Below are positions 53,269-63,302 of a stretch of 64,000 nt of DNA, one piece after another. Source of the DNA: Algoriphagus machipongonensis (GTDB lineage: Bacteria > Bacteroidota > Bacteroidia > Cytophagales > Cyclobacteriaceae); contig NZ_CM001023.1 of the NCBI RefSeq assembly GCF_000166275.1, forward strand, positions 4,157,001-4,221,000, read 5' to 3'. Below the pieces are notes generated by a model. It was not told where the DNA came from. It worked only from the letters and a program-made list of their open reading frames with translations, and did no database searches. The translations under genes were made by a program, and so were the position numbers. Numbering within the stretch: position 1 is the stretch's first letter; each line of letters begins with the position of its first letter.

Positions 53269-53986
53269 ATAAGCCCAGAACTTGTCTGAGCCTTGTATAC
53301 CCCGCTTTGCTGACGGGGATCTTTTCAGCATTTCTTAGCTTCACCAAATAGCTTTCCTTTTCGTAAGGCTCGATTTGGGTGACCTCGTTGAGGTTGACCA
53401 TAAATGATCGATGCACTCTCGCAAACTTATTCGGGTCTAATGCTTCCTCCAGAGATTTCATGGTCATCTTCTTGAGATACTTGGAGCCTTTGCTATGAAT
53501 GGCGATGTAATCTCCATCTGCCTCAAAATAAGAGACCTCTCGGATGGGAATGATTTTGATTTCATTCTTGACTCTGACTACCAAACGACTGCTTTTCTCT
53601 GCCAATTGGCTCAAATTCCCAGTCTCTAGCTCCGTGGACTGACTTAAAAACCTTTCTATGGCTTGATTAAATCGCGTTTGAGAAAAAGGTTTTAGCAAAT
53701 AGTCTATCGCTTTGGAGTCGAAAGCCTGAATCGCATATTGGTCAAAAGCAGTGGTAAAAATAACGGCTGGAGGAGTGTCCAATAATTCCAGCATTTCAAA
53801 GCCTGTAATCTTTGGCATTTGTACATCCAGGAAAATTAAGTCCGGCTGATGGTTTTGGATAGCTTTTAAGCCCTGAAACCCATCTTGGCAAACTTCCACC
53901 AGTTCAAATTGAGGAAAGGCCTGTAAGTACTCCTGAACGATGCTAGCCGCTAAAGGCTCGTCGTCTATGATGATTGTCTTGATCAT
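53267..53986 (-). CDS. LytTR-type response regulator
   Basis: 239-aa two-component regulator. The receiver domain has the acidic start IIDDEPLA, the phosphorylation Asp in LIFLDVQMPKITG (near residue 56) and the Lys in LLKPFSQ. The C-terminal LytTR DNA-binding domain includes VSYFEADGDYIAIHS, FARVHRSFMVN and IPVSKAGYTRLRQ. Its start overlaps the histidine kinase stop by four bases, so they are produced as a pair. Target genes are unknown. Confidence 0.93.
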   Translation of the reverse strand: MIKTIIIDDEPLAASIVQEYLQAFPQFELVEVCQDGFQGLKAIQNHQPDLIFLDVQMPKITGFEMLELLDTPPAVIFTTAFDQYAIQAFDSKAIDYLLKPFSQTRFNQAIERFLSQSTELETGNLSQLAEKSSRLVVRVKNEIKIIPIREVSYFEADGDYIAIHSKGSKYLKKMTMKSLEEALDPNKFARVHRSFMVNLNEVTQIEPYEKESYLVKLRNAEKIPVSKAGYTRLRQVLGL

Positions 53987-55023
53987 TTGATTTGTGGTAT
54001 TTTGAGCGTCACCAGAAATTCTCCTTCCTTCGCTACACTGCTAAGCAAATCCGTTCTTCCAAATAGTAGTTCTAACCTGCGCTTGACAGAATTTAACCCA
54101 AAGCCAGCTCCGGAGGATACAGCGCTTTCAGGGTCAAAGGGATTTTGAACTTTGATATAAACATAATTGGTCTCGGTAAAAGCTTCTAGTTTAATCTCCA
54201 CCTCCCCAGTCAAGCCATACAACCCATGTTTGATGGCATTTTCCAGCAAAGGCTGAATCAAGAGCTGTGGAAGTCTTACGGACTTTACCTCTTCGGTGAC
54301 ATTGATTTTCACTTGAAGCCTATGACCAAAGCGAACCCGCTCTATATCCAAATACATTCTCAGGTAATTCAACTCTTCCTCAAGAACCACCCATTCCTGA
54401 TGATCCTTCCGGATGGTACCGCGGAGAAAGTCCGATAATTGCAGCACCATTTCTCTGGCTTTTTGTGGCTTGGCTACGACAAGCGCACTGATGGAATTTA
54501 AGCTGTTAAACAGAAAGTGCGGCTGTAGCTGCTGACGAATCTGCATCAACTCGGCTTCTCTGGCCAATTCTGAAATGGCAGCCTCTCTTTTTTGGGACTC
54601 TCCTTGTTGCTCAAGCTTGGAAACGACCAAGGCTATGATCGCAATTAATACCGCCGGAACGGCTAAAATTGCCCAACGTAGATAGAATCCGGTATCAAGC
54701 ACATTCAGATAATCCAGTTGATCCCCAAAGACCCATTTCATGATCAGCTTATGCGCAAAGACTGCTATAAAACTTAGCAGTACGGGTATGACTACCAGCA
54801 ACCATGTGTTTTTGCCTTGGGGGATATAAAAGCCGAATACTAATTCAAGGATAAAAAGAATCACTAAAAACACCCCCGTAAAAGCCAGGGCATCCGGCCA
54901 TGCTTGCTGAACAGGCACACCTAGATTAGTGAGTATAAAATAGCTTCCCAGGAACCACATCAGGGCGGTTCCCAGGATAACATATTTAACTAATTGTGGC
55001 TGTGAAAAAGCTTTAAATATCAA
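53983..55023 (-). CDS. LytS/YehU-type sensor histidine kinase
   Basis: 346-aa membrane sensor. The first 150 residues contain four hydrophobic segments and no periplasmic sensor. The kinase part starts with QLQPHFLFNSLNSIS, the His-kinase motif of this group, and has the ATP-lid region LLIQPLLENAIKHG and GAGFGLNSVKRRL. It forms an operon with the LytTR regulator and the LiaF-like gene upstream, a cell-envelope stress type of layout. Confidence 0.92.
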   Translation of the reverse strand: MIFKAFSQPQLVKYVILGTALMWFLGSYFILTNLGVPVQQAWPDALAFTGVFLVILFILELVFGFYIPQGKNTWLLVVIPVLLSFIAVFAHKLIMKWVFGDQLDYLNVLDTGFYLRWAILAVPAVLIAIIALVVSKLEQQGESQKREAAISELAREAELMQIRQQLQPHFLFNSLNSISALVVAKPQKAREMVLQLSDFLRGTIRKDHQEWVVLEEELNYLRMYLDIERVRFGHRLQVKINVTEEVKSVRLPQLLIQPLLENAIKHGLYGLTGEVEIKLEAFTETNYVYIKVQNPFDPESAVSSGAGFGLNSVKRRLELLFGRTDLLSSVAKEGEFLVTLKIPQIK

Positions 55024-55054
55024 TTTCTAGAAGATGAAGTGAAGCTAAATCTCG

Positions 55055-55915
55055 TTAATATGATTTGATTTCCAAACCTCCAAACAGAACCGTCCCTTTT
55101 AAGATTAAGACTTTTTCCGGGTCGATAGAAGATTCTCTGTACACTCGTTTATCATCAATCCCAGCAGCGATATTGCTGACATCAGATCGCACATCCCAAT
55201 GTGGTGGAACTACCAGTTTCATTCCTCCAAAAATCACATCAATTTGTAAGGTCACTTCTCCCTGGATATCCGCTTGAGTTAAATCCAGATCTATTCCTCC
55301 AAAAGCAGCAGTCAGCTTTCCCCCTTTTAGGTTTTTGGATAGAATCCTTTTATTCACTCCGCTTAAGATCGCATCAATATTCAGGGTGTCCGAGAAGGAA
55401 TTCCCACTCATACTACTCGCCCCTGAGAAAGTTGAGGATGAAGATGCGGAGGATGAGCCAAAGCTACTGGAGGTAGAATTTTCAACTTTTGCCTCATCTT
55501 TTACCTCCTCTCCTCCTATGGGAGCAGAAGTACCCTTGTTTTTATTGATTTGCCATTTGGCCTGGATATCGTTCATCAAGTCCTGCTCTTTCTTTTTCTT
55601 GGAAATAAGATAGATCCCTAAGACAATTAAGCCTACCGGGAAAATGTATCTGTCCAGAGAAAAGTCAAGGCCAAACTCATTTCGAAGGAGAAAATAAGAA
55701 CCGAGGGCTAGTAAGAACGCCCCGAAAAGACTTTTGAATTCATGTTTAATTAACGTGAAGACACCGATTACGATCAAGATCATAGGCCAAGTCAATACCC
55801 ATCCGGGGATAAAAACGCCTACCTTTTTTAGAAGTAGCAAAACACCGATTCCTAGGATAATGAAACCAAAGGCGATGCCACCATCATTTCGTGAGGAAGA
55901 AGAAAATTTATTCAT
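55055..55915 (-). CDS. LiaF-like membrane protein
   Basis: 286-aa protein with three or four short hydrophobic segments in the first 110 residues (LLLLKKVGVFIPGWVLTWP and others, the LiaI/LiaF-type membrane region), a Ser-rich linker (about 145-170) and a C-terminal LiaF-like beta domain (GGIDLDLTQADI, TVLFGGLEIKSY). In Gram-positives LiaF restrains the LiaSR envelope-stress system. It precedes a LytS/LytTR pair here by 31 bases, so it may play a similar role; that is inference. Confidence 0.82.
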   Translation of the reverse strand: MNKFSSSSRNDGGIAFGFIILGIGVLLLLKKVGVFIPGWVLTWPMILIVIGVFTLIKHEFKSLFGAFLLALGSYFLLRNEFGLDFSLDRYIFPVGLIVLGIYLISKKKKEQDLMNDIQAKWQINKNKGTSAPIGGEEVKDEAKVENSTSSSFGSSSASSSSTFSGASSMSGNSFSDTLNIDAILSGVNKRILSKNLKGGKLTAAFGGIDLDLTQADIQGEVTLQIDVIFGGMKLVVPPHWDVRSDVSNIAAGIDDKRVYRESSIDPEKVLILKGTVLFGGLEIKSY

Positions 55916-56041
55916 GAGCTTTTTTGATTAAAATTGATAATCAAAAGTATTTAAGCTCCACGAATTAAATTATTGCTATTAGTCAGGTGAGACCCTATCG
56001 TCGATAAAAGCCACTAAAAAGTCGATAAAGCAATCAACAAA

Positions 56042-56725
56042 TTATTGAGCTTTCCTTTTTGAAAGCAAAAACTCCCCGTACTCCAGATCTTCCGGCGTGG
56101 TGATTTTGAAGTTTTCAGGGTTTCCGGCAATCAAAGAAACTTGCCATCCCTGATGCTCATAAACCGTGGCATCATCTGTAAACTGCTGGATTTCCGTGAC
56201 CTGAAAAGCCTTCTTAATTTTATCAATTTGAAAAGTCTGAGGAGTTTGTACCAATCTGAAATACTGCCGCTCCTGATAAGTGGACTTCCCATCATCTGAC
56301 AATTTGCGGATGGAGTCCTTCAATGCCACAACCGCTATGGCACTTCCCGAGGTCTCTGCTACACGATAAGACTCTTCGATGACATCTTGCCTTACAAATG
56401 GACGAACCCCGTCATGGATCGCTACAAGGCCCTCAGTCCAAGTGATGGAATGAAGACCATTTCTTACGGACTGAAATCTGGAATTCCCTCCAGCTACCAA
56501 TTGATGGGGAATCTGAAAATCGTACTCCTGGCAGAGTTCCTTCCAGTAGGAAAAATCATCTCCGGGAAGTACTAGAATCAATTCGATGGAAGCATCCAGT
56601 TGATAGAAAACCTCCAAGGTGTGCATCAACACTGGTTTGCCACCGATCGGTAAGTATTGCTTGGCAATGGGACCTCCCATTCGTTTTCCTTTTCCTCCGG
56701 CAACAATAATCGCAGCTTTATTCAT
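56042..56725 (-). CDS. ispD: 2-C-methyl-D-erythritol 4-phosphate cytidylyltransferase
   Basis: 227-aa enzyme of the MEP isoprenoid pathway that joins CTP and 2-C-methylerythritol 4-phosphate. The start at 56723-56725 gives MNKAAIIVAGGKGKRMGG, the CTP-binding loop; six additional codons upstream are unlikely. Also seen: VAIHDGVRPFV with the catalytic acidic residue and AVVALKDSIRK. The gene is single, oriented with queA upstream on the same strand. Confidence 0.95.
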   Translation of the reverse strand: MNKAAIIVAGGKGKRMGGPIAKQYLPIGGKPVLMHTLEVFYQLDASIELILVLPGDDFSYWKELCQEYDFQIPHQLVAGGNSRFQSVRNGLHSITWTEGLVAIHDGVRPFVRQDVIEESYRVAETSGSAIAVVALKDSIRKLSDDGKSTYQERQYFRLVQTPQTFQIDKIKKAFQVTEIQQFTDDATVYEHQGWQVSLIAGNPENFKITTPEDLEYGEFLLSKRKAQ

Positions 56726-56807
56726 TCTCAAAATTTTAAACAAAAATATTCCTTCTTGGCAGAAATACCCCTTCCCTGAATTATTAAAATGTAAAGGAAA
56801 TAAAAAA

Positions 56808-56825
56808 GGCTCCCATTTGGGAGCC
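56808..56825 (-). terminator. queA terminator
   Basis: Eight-bp perfect stem GGCTCCCA/TGGGAGCC with a two-base loop, followed by TTTTTTA on the minus strand. Confidence 0.88.
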
Positions 56826-56833
56826 TAATATGT

Positions 56834-57883
56834 TTAGAGAATCAACATCGCGTCTCCATAGGAGAAGAAGCGATACTTTTCTTTAATAGCTTCTTTATAA
56901 GCTTTCATAACCAGATCATAGCCTCCGAATGCTGATGCTGTCATCAACAAGGTAGATTCTGGTAAATGGAAGTTGGTGATAAGCGCATTGGCGATTTTAA
57001 ACTCGTAAGGAGGGATGATAAATTTATCGGTCCATCCTTGGCTTGCTTTCAATCGTCCATTTGCGGTTACAGAAGATTCCACAGTTTTCAGAGAAGTGGT
57101 TCCTACTGCTACTACACGCTTTTTCTCATCGAGTGCCTTGTTGACAAGAGAAACGGTTCCTTCAGGAATATTATAATTCTCAGAGTCCATTTTATGCTTC
57201 GTAAGGTCTTCTACGTCTACCTGACGGAAAGTACCCAATCCAACATGAAGTGTAATCGGAGATACTTCTACCCCTTGCAGTTCCAGTCTTTTCAACAAAT
57301 GTGGAGTAAAGTGAAGTCCTGCAGTTGGGGCAGCTACCGCACCCACATTTTTAGCAAATACGGTTTGGTATCTTTCTCTATCTTCTGTCTCCACCTTACG
57401 CTCGATAAATTCCTTTAATAAAGGAGTTTCTCCAAGCGTATCGATTGTTTTATGGAATTCCTCTTCGGTGCCATCAAATAGGAAACGGATCGTTCTACCT
57501 CTAGAAGTAGTATTATCAATCACCTCAGCCACCAAATCAGAATCGCCGAAATACAATTTATTTCCAACTCTGATTTTTCTAGCAGGATCTACCAAAACAT
57601 CCCAAAGTCTTAATTCAGGGTTTAATTCACGAAGTAGGAAAACTTCGATTTCTGCTCCTGTTTTTTCCTTGTTACCGTATAATCTGGCTGGAAATACTTT
57701 TGTGTCGTTCGTGACAAAAACATCCCCCTCTCCAAAATATTCGGTGATATCTTTAAATACCCTGTGTTCGATTTTTCCAGTGTCTCGGTGCAAGACCATC
57801 AAGCGTGATTCATCACGGTTTTCTGCTGGATACAGTGAAACAAGTTTTTTCGGAACTTCAAATTTGAAATCTGATAATTTCAT
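56834..57883 (-). CDS. queA: S-adenosylmethionine:tRNA ribosyltransferase-isomerase
   Basis: 349-aa enzyme that transfers ribose from SAM to preQ1-modified tRNA in queuosine synthesis. Diagnostic parts: [15 protein letters not shown] [59 protein letters not shown] and [15 protein letters not shown], in normal order and spacing. No preQ1 riboswitch was seen upstream. It ends just before a strong terminator and the ispD gene. Confidence 0.97.
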   Translation of the reverse strand: MKLSDFKFEVPKKLVSLYPAENRDESRLMVLHRDTGKIEHRVFKDITEYFGEGDVFVTNDTKVFPARLYGNKEKTGAEIEVFLLRELNPELRLWDVLVDPARKIRVGNKLYFGDSDLVAEVIDNTTSRGRTIRFLFDGTEEEFHKTIDTLGETPLLKEFIERKVETEDRERYQTVFAKNVGAVAAPTAGLHFTPHLLKRLELQGVEVSPITLHVGLGTFRQVDVEDLTKHKMDSENYNIPEGTVSLVNKALDEKKRVVAVGTTSLKTVESSVTANGRLKASQGWTDKFIIPPYEFKIANALITNFHLPESTLLMTASAFGGYDLVMKAYKEAIKEKYRFFSYGDAMLIL

Positions 57884-58009
57884 AGGAAAGCTTTAGTAGT
57901 CTGAGCTTGATTTGTTTATTTTAGATTAACTCTAAAAAATGCAAAGATAATAACAATAATGCCCAATTTCAGCTATCTTAACAAATTGTTTTAACCAACT
58001 ATAAAAAGC

Positions 58010-59257
58010 ATGCTATTTTTCCAATTGACATGGGAGAGCTTTAGGTTTGCGATAACTGCCTTAAAATCAAACATTACAAGGACAATTCTCTCCTTATTGG
58101 GAGTGACTATTGGTATATTTGCAATCATTGCAGTTTTTACTTTAGTGGACTCCTTGGAAAATAATATCAAGTCATCTTTTTCATTTCTAGGGACAAACGT
58201 CATGAGAGTGGATCGCTTTCCATTTTCCAGCGGTCCCCAGGAATATCCCTGGTGGAAGTACTTTCGCAGACCTCCCGGATCTGTTGCAGAATATGAATTC
58301 TTAAAAGAACGATTGAAGTCTGCCGAAGCCGTGACTATTTCGGCTTCAGCAAGTACTACCGTTCAGGCAGGAAGCAATGCCTATCAGGGAATGCAACTAA
58401 CAGGAATCGAATACGGCTATCAAGATGTGTATGATATGCCTATTGAGGAAGGTCGGTTTTTTCTTGAATCAGAAATCAACGCCTCCAGAAACTTGGTGGT
58501 GATCGGAAGAGAAATTGCCAACACTCTTTTTCCTAATCAGCCACCCATTGGAAGGGAACTCAAGCTGAAAGGCATCAAATTTATCGTGATCGGTATTTTT
58601 GAAGAAGAAGGAGAAGGACTTTTTGATGCCCCCTCTAAGGATGAGGCGGCCATCGTACCTTATGGAGCATTTACAAAAATGTTTTACACCGGTAAAAACG
58701 GAATCGAGCCTACCATCGCTGTGCAGGGAAAGGAAGAAGATATAGGATTAGTAGCTCTGGAAAATGAAATGACAGGTTTGCTTAGAGCGAAAAGAGGTTT
58801 GAAACCAACGGAAGAGGATAATTTTGCACTGAACAAAACCGAGTTTATTCAAAATGCCATCGGCTCTATTTTCGATGTGATTTCGATAGCTGGATGGGTA
58901 ATTGGTGGATTTTCGATTTTAGTTGGGGGCTTCGGGATCGCAAACATCATGTTTGTATCTGTCAGAGAGCGAACCAATATTATTGGAATTCAAAAATCCT
59001 TAGGAGCGAAAAATTATTTCATACTATTTCAATTCCTGTTTGAGGCTGTATTCCTAAGCTTAATTGGCGGGATTACAGGAATCCTCATTGTATTTGGACT
59101 GAGTTTCATCCAACTCGGCTCCCTTGAATTGATTTTATCATTTAAAAATATTGTACTGGGACTTGGGGTCGCTTCGATCATCGGGGTAGTTTCGGGAATC
59201 GTTCCTGCAACCTTAGCAGCAAGGATGGACCCGGTGGAAGCCATTCGAACGAATTAA
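58010..59257 (+). CDS. MacB/FtsX-type ABC transporter permease
   Basis: 415-aa permease with the MacB layout: an N-terminal membrane helix (TRTILSLLGVTIGIFAIIAV), a large periplasmic domain (about 60-285) and three C-terminal helices (IAGWVIGGFSILVGGFGIANIMFVSV to the end, ending in MDPVEAIRTN). Such proteins export lipoproteins, peptides or antibiotics by mechanotransmission. No ATPase subunit is adjacent, so its partner must be encoded elsewhere. Ends with a terminator. Confidence 0.88.
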   Translation: MLFFQLTWESFRFAITALKSNITRTILSLLGVTIGIFAIIAVFTLVDSLENNIKSSFSFLGTNVMRVDRFPFSSGPQEYPWWKYFRRPPGSVAEYEFLKERLKSAEAVTISASASTTVQAGSNAYQGMQLTGIEYGYQDVYDMPIEEGRFFLESEINASRNLVVIGREIANTLFPNQPPIGRELKLKGIKFIVIGIFEEEGEGLFDAPSKDEAAIVPYGAFTKMFYTGKNGIEPTIAVQGKEEDIGLVALENEMTGLLRAKRGLKPTEEDNFALNKTEFIQNAIGSIFDVISIAGWVIGGFSILVGGFGIANIMFVSVRERTNIIGIQKSLGAKNYFILFQFLFEAVFLSLIGGITGILIVFGLSFIQLGSLELILSFKNIVLGLGVASIIGVVSGIVPATLAARMDPVEAIRTN

Positions 59258-59265
59258 GAATAAAA

Positions 59266-59293
59266 AAAGGGAGCAATTTAAATTGCTCCCTTT
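59266..59293. terminator. bidirectional terminator between permease and recA
   Basis: 28-bp perfect palindrome with half-site AAAGGGAGCAATTT, flanked by A residues on the left and T residues on the right; serves both convergent genes. Confidence 0.9.
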
Positions 59294-59317
59294 CTATTTT
59301 ACCTCGTATTATTGGAT

Positions 59318-60337
59318 TTACTTTTCTGTCTCCGCCGGAGCATTCAATCCAGAAGCAGCTTTGATTTTCACTTCCAGCTCTTCCATCAATTCAGGATTAT
59401 CCAGAAGTAGGTTTTTCACTGCATCTCTACCTTGCCCTAGTTTTTCTCCATTGTAGGAGAACCAGGATCCAGCTTTCTTGACAATGTCAAATTCCACACC
59501 TAGATCAATAATTTCCCCAACTTTGGAAATACCCTGACCATACATGATGTCAAATTCAACCACCTTAAATGGTGGTGCTACTTTATTTTTCACCACTTTC
59601 ACTCGGGTACGGTTACCTAAAATACTGTCAGCACTCTCTTTGATTTGACCTATTCTTCTGATATCCAATCGCACAGAAGCATAAAACTTCAAAGCATTAC
59701 CACCGGTAGTCGTTTCAGGATTCCCAAACATTACCCCGATTTTTTCTCTTAACTGGTTAATGAATATGCAAGAGCATCCTGTTTTATTAATGGCTCCAGT
59801 CAGCTTCCTCAAAGCCTGAGACATCAATCTTGCCTGAAGTCCCATCTTGGAATCTCCCATATCTCCTTCCAGCTCGCCTTTCGGCACTAAAGCCGCCACG
59901 GAGTCAATCACGATAATGTCAATAGCTCCAGATCTAATCAAATGTTCTGCGATTTCTAAAGCTTGTTCTCCATTGTCAGGTTGAGAAATGAGAAGGTTCT
60001 CTGTATCAATCCCAAGCTTTTCGGCATAGGTTTTGTCGAATGCATGTTCAGCATCGACAAAAGCAGCTAAACCTCCGGCCTTTTGGGCTTCCGCGATACA
60101 GTGCATCGTCAATGTGGTTTTACCTGAGGATTCCGGACCATAAATCTCGATCACCCGGCCTCTAGGAATCCCGCCCACACCAAGAGCCATATCGAGCCCA
60201 AGAGAACCTGTGGAAATGGCAGGAATATCCAGTACTTTGTTGTCGCTAAGCTTCATCACAGTACCTTTTCCATAGGTCTTCTCTAACTTATCAATGGTAA
60301 GTTGGAGGGCTTTTAGTTTTTCTGCATTATTACTCAT
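59318..60337 (-). CDS. recA: recombinase RecA
   Basis: 339-aa DNA recombination and SOS protein. Walker A is [28 protein letters not shown], the L1/L2 DNA-binding loops ([30 protein letters not shown]) and the C-terminal region are all standard. Full length. A weak promoter-like pair (TTG and TAATTTCA, 20 bases apart) lies upstream on the minus strand. No SOS box was identified. Confidence 0.98.
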   Translation of the reverse strand: MSNNAEKLKALQLTIDKLEKTYGKGTVMKLSDNKVLDIPAISTGSLGLDMALGVGGIPRGRVIEIYGPESSGKTTLTMHCIAEAQKAGGLAAFVDAEHAFDKTYAEKLGIDTENLLISQPDNGEQALEIAEHLIRSGAIDIIVIDSVAALVPKGELEGDMGDSKMGLQARLMSQALRKLTGAINKTGCSCIFINQLREKIGVMFGNPETTTGGNALKFYASVRLDIRRIGQIKESADSILGNRTRVKVVKNKVAPPFKVVEFDIMYGQGISKVGEIIDLGVEFDIVKKAGSWFSYNGEKLGQGRDAVKNLLLDNPELMEELEVKIKAASGLNAPAETEK

Positions 60338-60516
60338 GTATTTTCGTTTTAAAGAATCAATAGTAGGTGAAATTACTCAAACAACAAGCTATAACCAAAG
60401 GAGAAACAACCATTGTTTTAGATGGCCAAATTCGTAATTTTATTCACCAAATGGCGCTTTTTTTCGTATTACCTTTTAATAAACTCAATTTTTGTCAGGT
60501 ATTGTCACTCAATTTT

Positions 60517-61308
60517 ATGAGAAAGCATTTCAGTTTAGTGATTCTAGTCCTTCTTCTAGGTAGCTCTAGAGCATTTTCCCAGCAAAACCCCCAAAATGAC
60601 GCTTTTACTTTTGGTGAAGAATTGAATTTTGAGGTGAGCTATGGCTGGCTAAATTTAGCGGATGCTAAGCTTCAGATAAATAAAAAACCTCATACCCAAA
60701 ACAACAGACCTCATTATAAAATAGATGTCTATGGCAAGACAAAAGGGGCTGCCACCATTTTCGGTAAGGTCAACGATAACTGGGGAACTTACCTCGATAC
60801 CACTGACATCTACCCTTCCCTATCCTATCGCCATATTGAAGAAGGAAAATACCGAAAGCATGAAAAGGTTTACTTTGATCAGGTAAATTATACCGCTTTG
60901 GTAGAGCTTTTCGAGAAGGATAACAAAACCCTGAAAAGCGTCAAAGAATATAAGTTGGTAAGCAAAGTTCAGGATATCGTCAGTGGATTTTACTATCTCA
61001 GAACTCTTGATCTGGAAAAATTAAAGCCCGGAGACATCGTTTTTATCCCTGGCTTCTTCGATAAAGAAAGATATAACATAAAGTTAATATATGAGGGGAC
61101 GGAATCCTTAGAAACCGAAATCGGGGAAAAGGACACCTACATATTCTCACCAGAAGTGCCAAAAAACAAATTGTTCCGAGGGGATTATCCCGTGAAAGTT
61201 TGGGTTACTCAGGATCAGAATAAAATCCCGGTAAAAATCAAGGCCAACTTATTTCTTGGCTCACTGAACTTTGACATTGTTAATGCCAAGGGGCTTAGAA
61301 ACAATTAG
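60517..61308 (+). CDS. exported DUF3108 protein
   Basis: 263-aa protein. The start at 60517 gives a clean signal peptide (MRKHFSLVILVLLLGSSRAF, cut near SQ); an open frame extends 50 codons upstream but has no signal. The body is a DUF3108 beta-rich domain: GEELNFEVSYGWLNLADAKL at the start, and YPVKVWVTQDQNKIPVKIKANLFLG at the end. Function unknown, extracytoplasmic. It is divergent from recA. Confidence 0.82.
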   Translation: MRKHFSLVILVLLLGSSRAFSQQNPQNDAFTFGEELNFEVSYGWLNLADAKLQINKKPHTQNNRPHYKIDVYGKTKGAATIFGKVNDNWGTYLDTTDIYPSLSYRHIEEGKYRKHEKVYFDQVNYTALVELFEKDNKTLKSVKEYKLVSKVQDIVSGFYYLRTLDLEKLKPGDIVFIPGFFDKERYNIKLIYEGTESLETEIGEKDTYIFSPEVPKNKLFRGDYPVKVWVTQDQNKIPVKIKANLFLGSLNFDIVNAKGLRNN

Positions 61309-61459
61309 GTAATCCTGTCTTAACTTTGACATAACCCTGTCACAGGTATTCGGATTTTCTCCTCATTTTTTATTGAATCATGCCCCATTACTTCCATTTT
61401 ATTTGGCGGGCATCTTTAAATATTCCTTAATTTTAAGCGAATTATTAAGAAAACCTAGC

Positions 61460-62149
61460 ATGGGCGACAAGCGAAAAATCAAAGTTCTAGTTGTAGATGA
61501 TGAGCCGGATATTGTAGAAATCCTCAAATACAATCTTCAGAAAGAAGGCTATGAGGTATCTACTGCGGAAGATGGTGTCAAAGCTGTAAAAGTGGCATCT
61601 AAATTTCATCCCGATGTCATCCTATTGGATATCATGATGCCAGGTCAAGATGGTGTTGAAACTTGCCTTCAGATCAGACAAATTCCAGAATTAAAAAATG
61701 CCTTTATCATTTTCTTGACAGCCAGAATGGAGGAGTATTCTGAAGTAGCTGCATTTGATGTAGGAGCAGATGACTATATCACCAAGCCTATCAAGCCTCG
61801 TGCACTGATGAGCCGAATAGCTGCATTGTTCAGAAGGGAGTTAAAGAAGGAACAAGAGCAAGTACAGATCAAAATCAAGGACCTCACCATAGACCGGGGG
61901 AGCTATACGATCGACAAGTCTGGAAAAACCATCACTTTGCCCAAGAAGGAATTTGAATTATTGTATTTCCTTGCTAAAAACCCTAATATGGTTTTCAGTA
62001 GAGATGAGCTTCTTCAAAATATCTGGGGAGCTGATGTGTTTGTCTTGGCAAGAACAGTGGATGTACATATCAGAAAAGTCCGTGAAAAAATTGGAGATGA
62101 CTATATCACTACTGTCAAAGGAGTAGGATACAAGTTTGATCTAGGCTAA
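61460..62149 (+). CDS. OmpR/PhoB-type response regulator
   Basis: 229-aa regulator from the ATG at 61460 (MGDKRKIKVLVVDDEPDIVE). The receiver has the DD pair, the phosphorylation Asp in VILLDIMMPGQDG and the Lys in YITKPIKPR. The winged-helix output contains LPKKEFELLYFLAKNP, FSRDELLQNIWG and RTVDVHIRKVREKIG. It precedes its histidine kinase by one base. Resembles PhoB, so phosphate control is possible but unproven. Confidence 0.93.
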   Translation: MGDKRKIKVLVVDDEPDIVEILKYNLQKEGYEVSTAEDGVKAVKVASKFHPDVILLDIMMPGQDGVETCLQIRQIPELKNAFIIFLTARMEEYSEVAAFDVGADDYITKPIKPRALMSRIAALFRRELKKEQEQVQIKIKDLTIDRGSYTIDKSGKTITLPKKEFELLYFLAKNPNMVFSRDELLQNIWGADVFVLARTVDVHIRKVREKIGDDYITTVKGVGYKFDLG

Positions 62150-62150
62150 A

Positions 62151-63227
62151 ATGCTTACAAATTCTCGAGGGATTGCAGTGATCATAGCATTGGCTATCAG
62201 TATGCTGGTGGCTGCATTTTTATCATTGCTTGATACTACCACTGCTACCATTCTGATGGTGGCAGGTGGAATATCTTTTTCCGTTTCCTATTTATTAATC
62301 AATATCACCTTGGAATTTCTGGTGTTTCGTGAGATCGGAAACATCTACACTTTATTGGAAAAAATCCAGAAGAAAGAACTTTCTGAGTTCAGTGATAAAT
62401 CATCGAAGTCTTCCATATCACCTTTACGGAGAATTAATAAGGTGATTAATTCCTATGCACTGGCCAGGCAAAAGGAAATTGACACACTACAGAAAAACGC
62501 CGAATTCAGAAGGGAGTTCATTGCAGATATTTCTCATGAACTAAAAACCCCCATTTTTGCAACGCAAGGCTATATCCACACGCTTCTTGATGGAGCAATA
62601 GATGATAAGGAAGTTCGGATGAAGTTTCTTAAAAGAGCTGCCAAAAGCCTGGACTCCTTAGATGTTTTGGTTCAGGATTTATTGACGCTGAATCAAATGG
62701 AGAGTGGGGTAATCAAGTTTACTTTCACCCAATTTGACCTGAAGGATTTATTGCTCGAGGTCATCGACCAGTTGGAACACAAAGCTTCCAAGAGAAAGGT
62801 TGATCTGGTTTTCCAATACGATGAAAAGGAAGATTATATTACCTCAGCCGACAAACAAAAAATTTATCGCGTCTGCCAAAACCTGATTTTCAATGCCGTT
62901 AAGTACAATAATAATCAGGGGAAGGTGAAGGTGAGTTTAAAAACCTCGAAGCATAACCTACATGTAGAAATCAAGGACAATGGGCAAGGCATCCCTCCCG
63001 AGGATTTGAAGCGGATTTTTGAGCGCTTTTATAGGGTGGAAAAAAGCCGTAACAAAAAAGAAGGCGGAACTGGATTGGGATTAGCGATCGTGAAGCATAT
63101 TCTGGAAGGACATAAAAGCAAGATTTCTGTGAGTTCTACGGTAGGAAAAGGATCGATTTTTAGTTTCTCGCTGCCTTTGGTTAAACAAGTATTGCCAGAG
63201 GGCAAAGAAAAACAGGATGTTAACTAA
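62151..63227 (+). CDS. PhoR-like sensor histidine kinase
   Basis: 358-aa membrane kinase with two N-terminal hydrophobic segments (about 7-28 and 33-55) and almost no periplasmic loop. The phosphorylation box is FIADISHELKTPI; N, G1 and G2 boxes are NLIFNAVKYNN, DNGQGIPPED and GGTGLGLAIVKHI. Operon with the OmpR-type regulator just upstream. The lack of an external sensor suggests that it reads membrane or partner-protein signals, as PhoR does. Confidence 0.93.
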   Translation: MLTNSRGIAVIIALAISMLVAAFLSLLDTTTATILMVAGGISFSVSYLLINITLEFLVFREIGNIYTLLEKIQKKELSEFSDKSSKSSISPLRRINKVINSYALARQKEIDTLQKNAEFRREFIADISHELKTPIFATQGYIHTLLDGAIDDKEVRMKFLKRAAKSLDSLDVLVQDLLTLNQMESGVIKFTFTQFDLKDLLLEVIDQLEHKASKRKVDLVFQYDEKEDYITSADKQKIYRVCQNLIFNAVKYNNNQGKVKVSLKTSKHNLHVEIKDNGQGIPPEDLKRIFERFYRVEKSRNKKEGGTGLGLAIVKHILEGHKSKISVSSTVGKGSIFSFSLPLVKQVLPEGKEKQDVN

Positions 63228-63267
63228 CATATTTAGGAGCTAAATTTTTTACCATAGCTTTTTTCCC

Positions 63268-63275
63268 TACTTTTG
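63268..63275 (+). promoter_or_regulatory. candidate -7 box for the RluA-family gene
   Basis: TACTTTTG matches TAnnTTTG exactly and lies 28 bases before the start codon, but no good -33 TTG is seen at the right distance. Confidence 0.4.
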
Positions 63276-63302
63276 CAGCCTCGTTGAAGAGGCAGGAGAT
63301 CC

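Noticed and set aside
57884..57960. Possible preQ1 riboswitch upstream of queA
   Set aside because: The leader is short and AT-rich with no pseudoknot-type C-rich/G-rich pairing.
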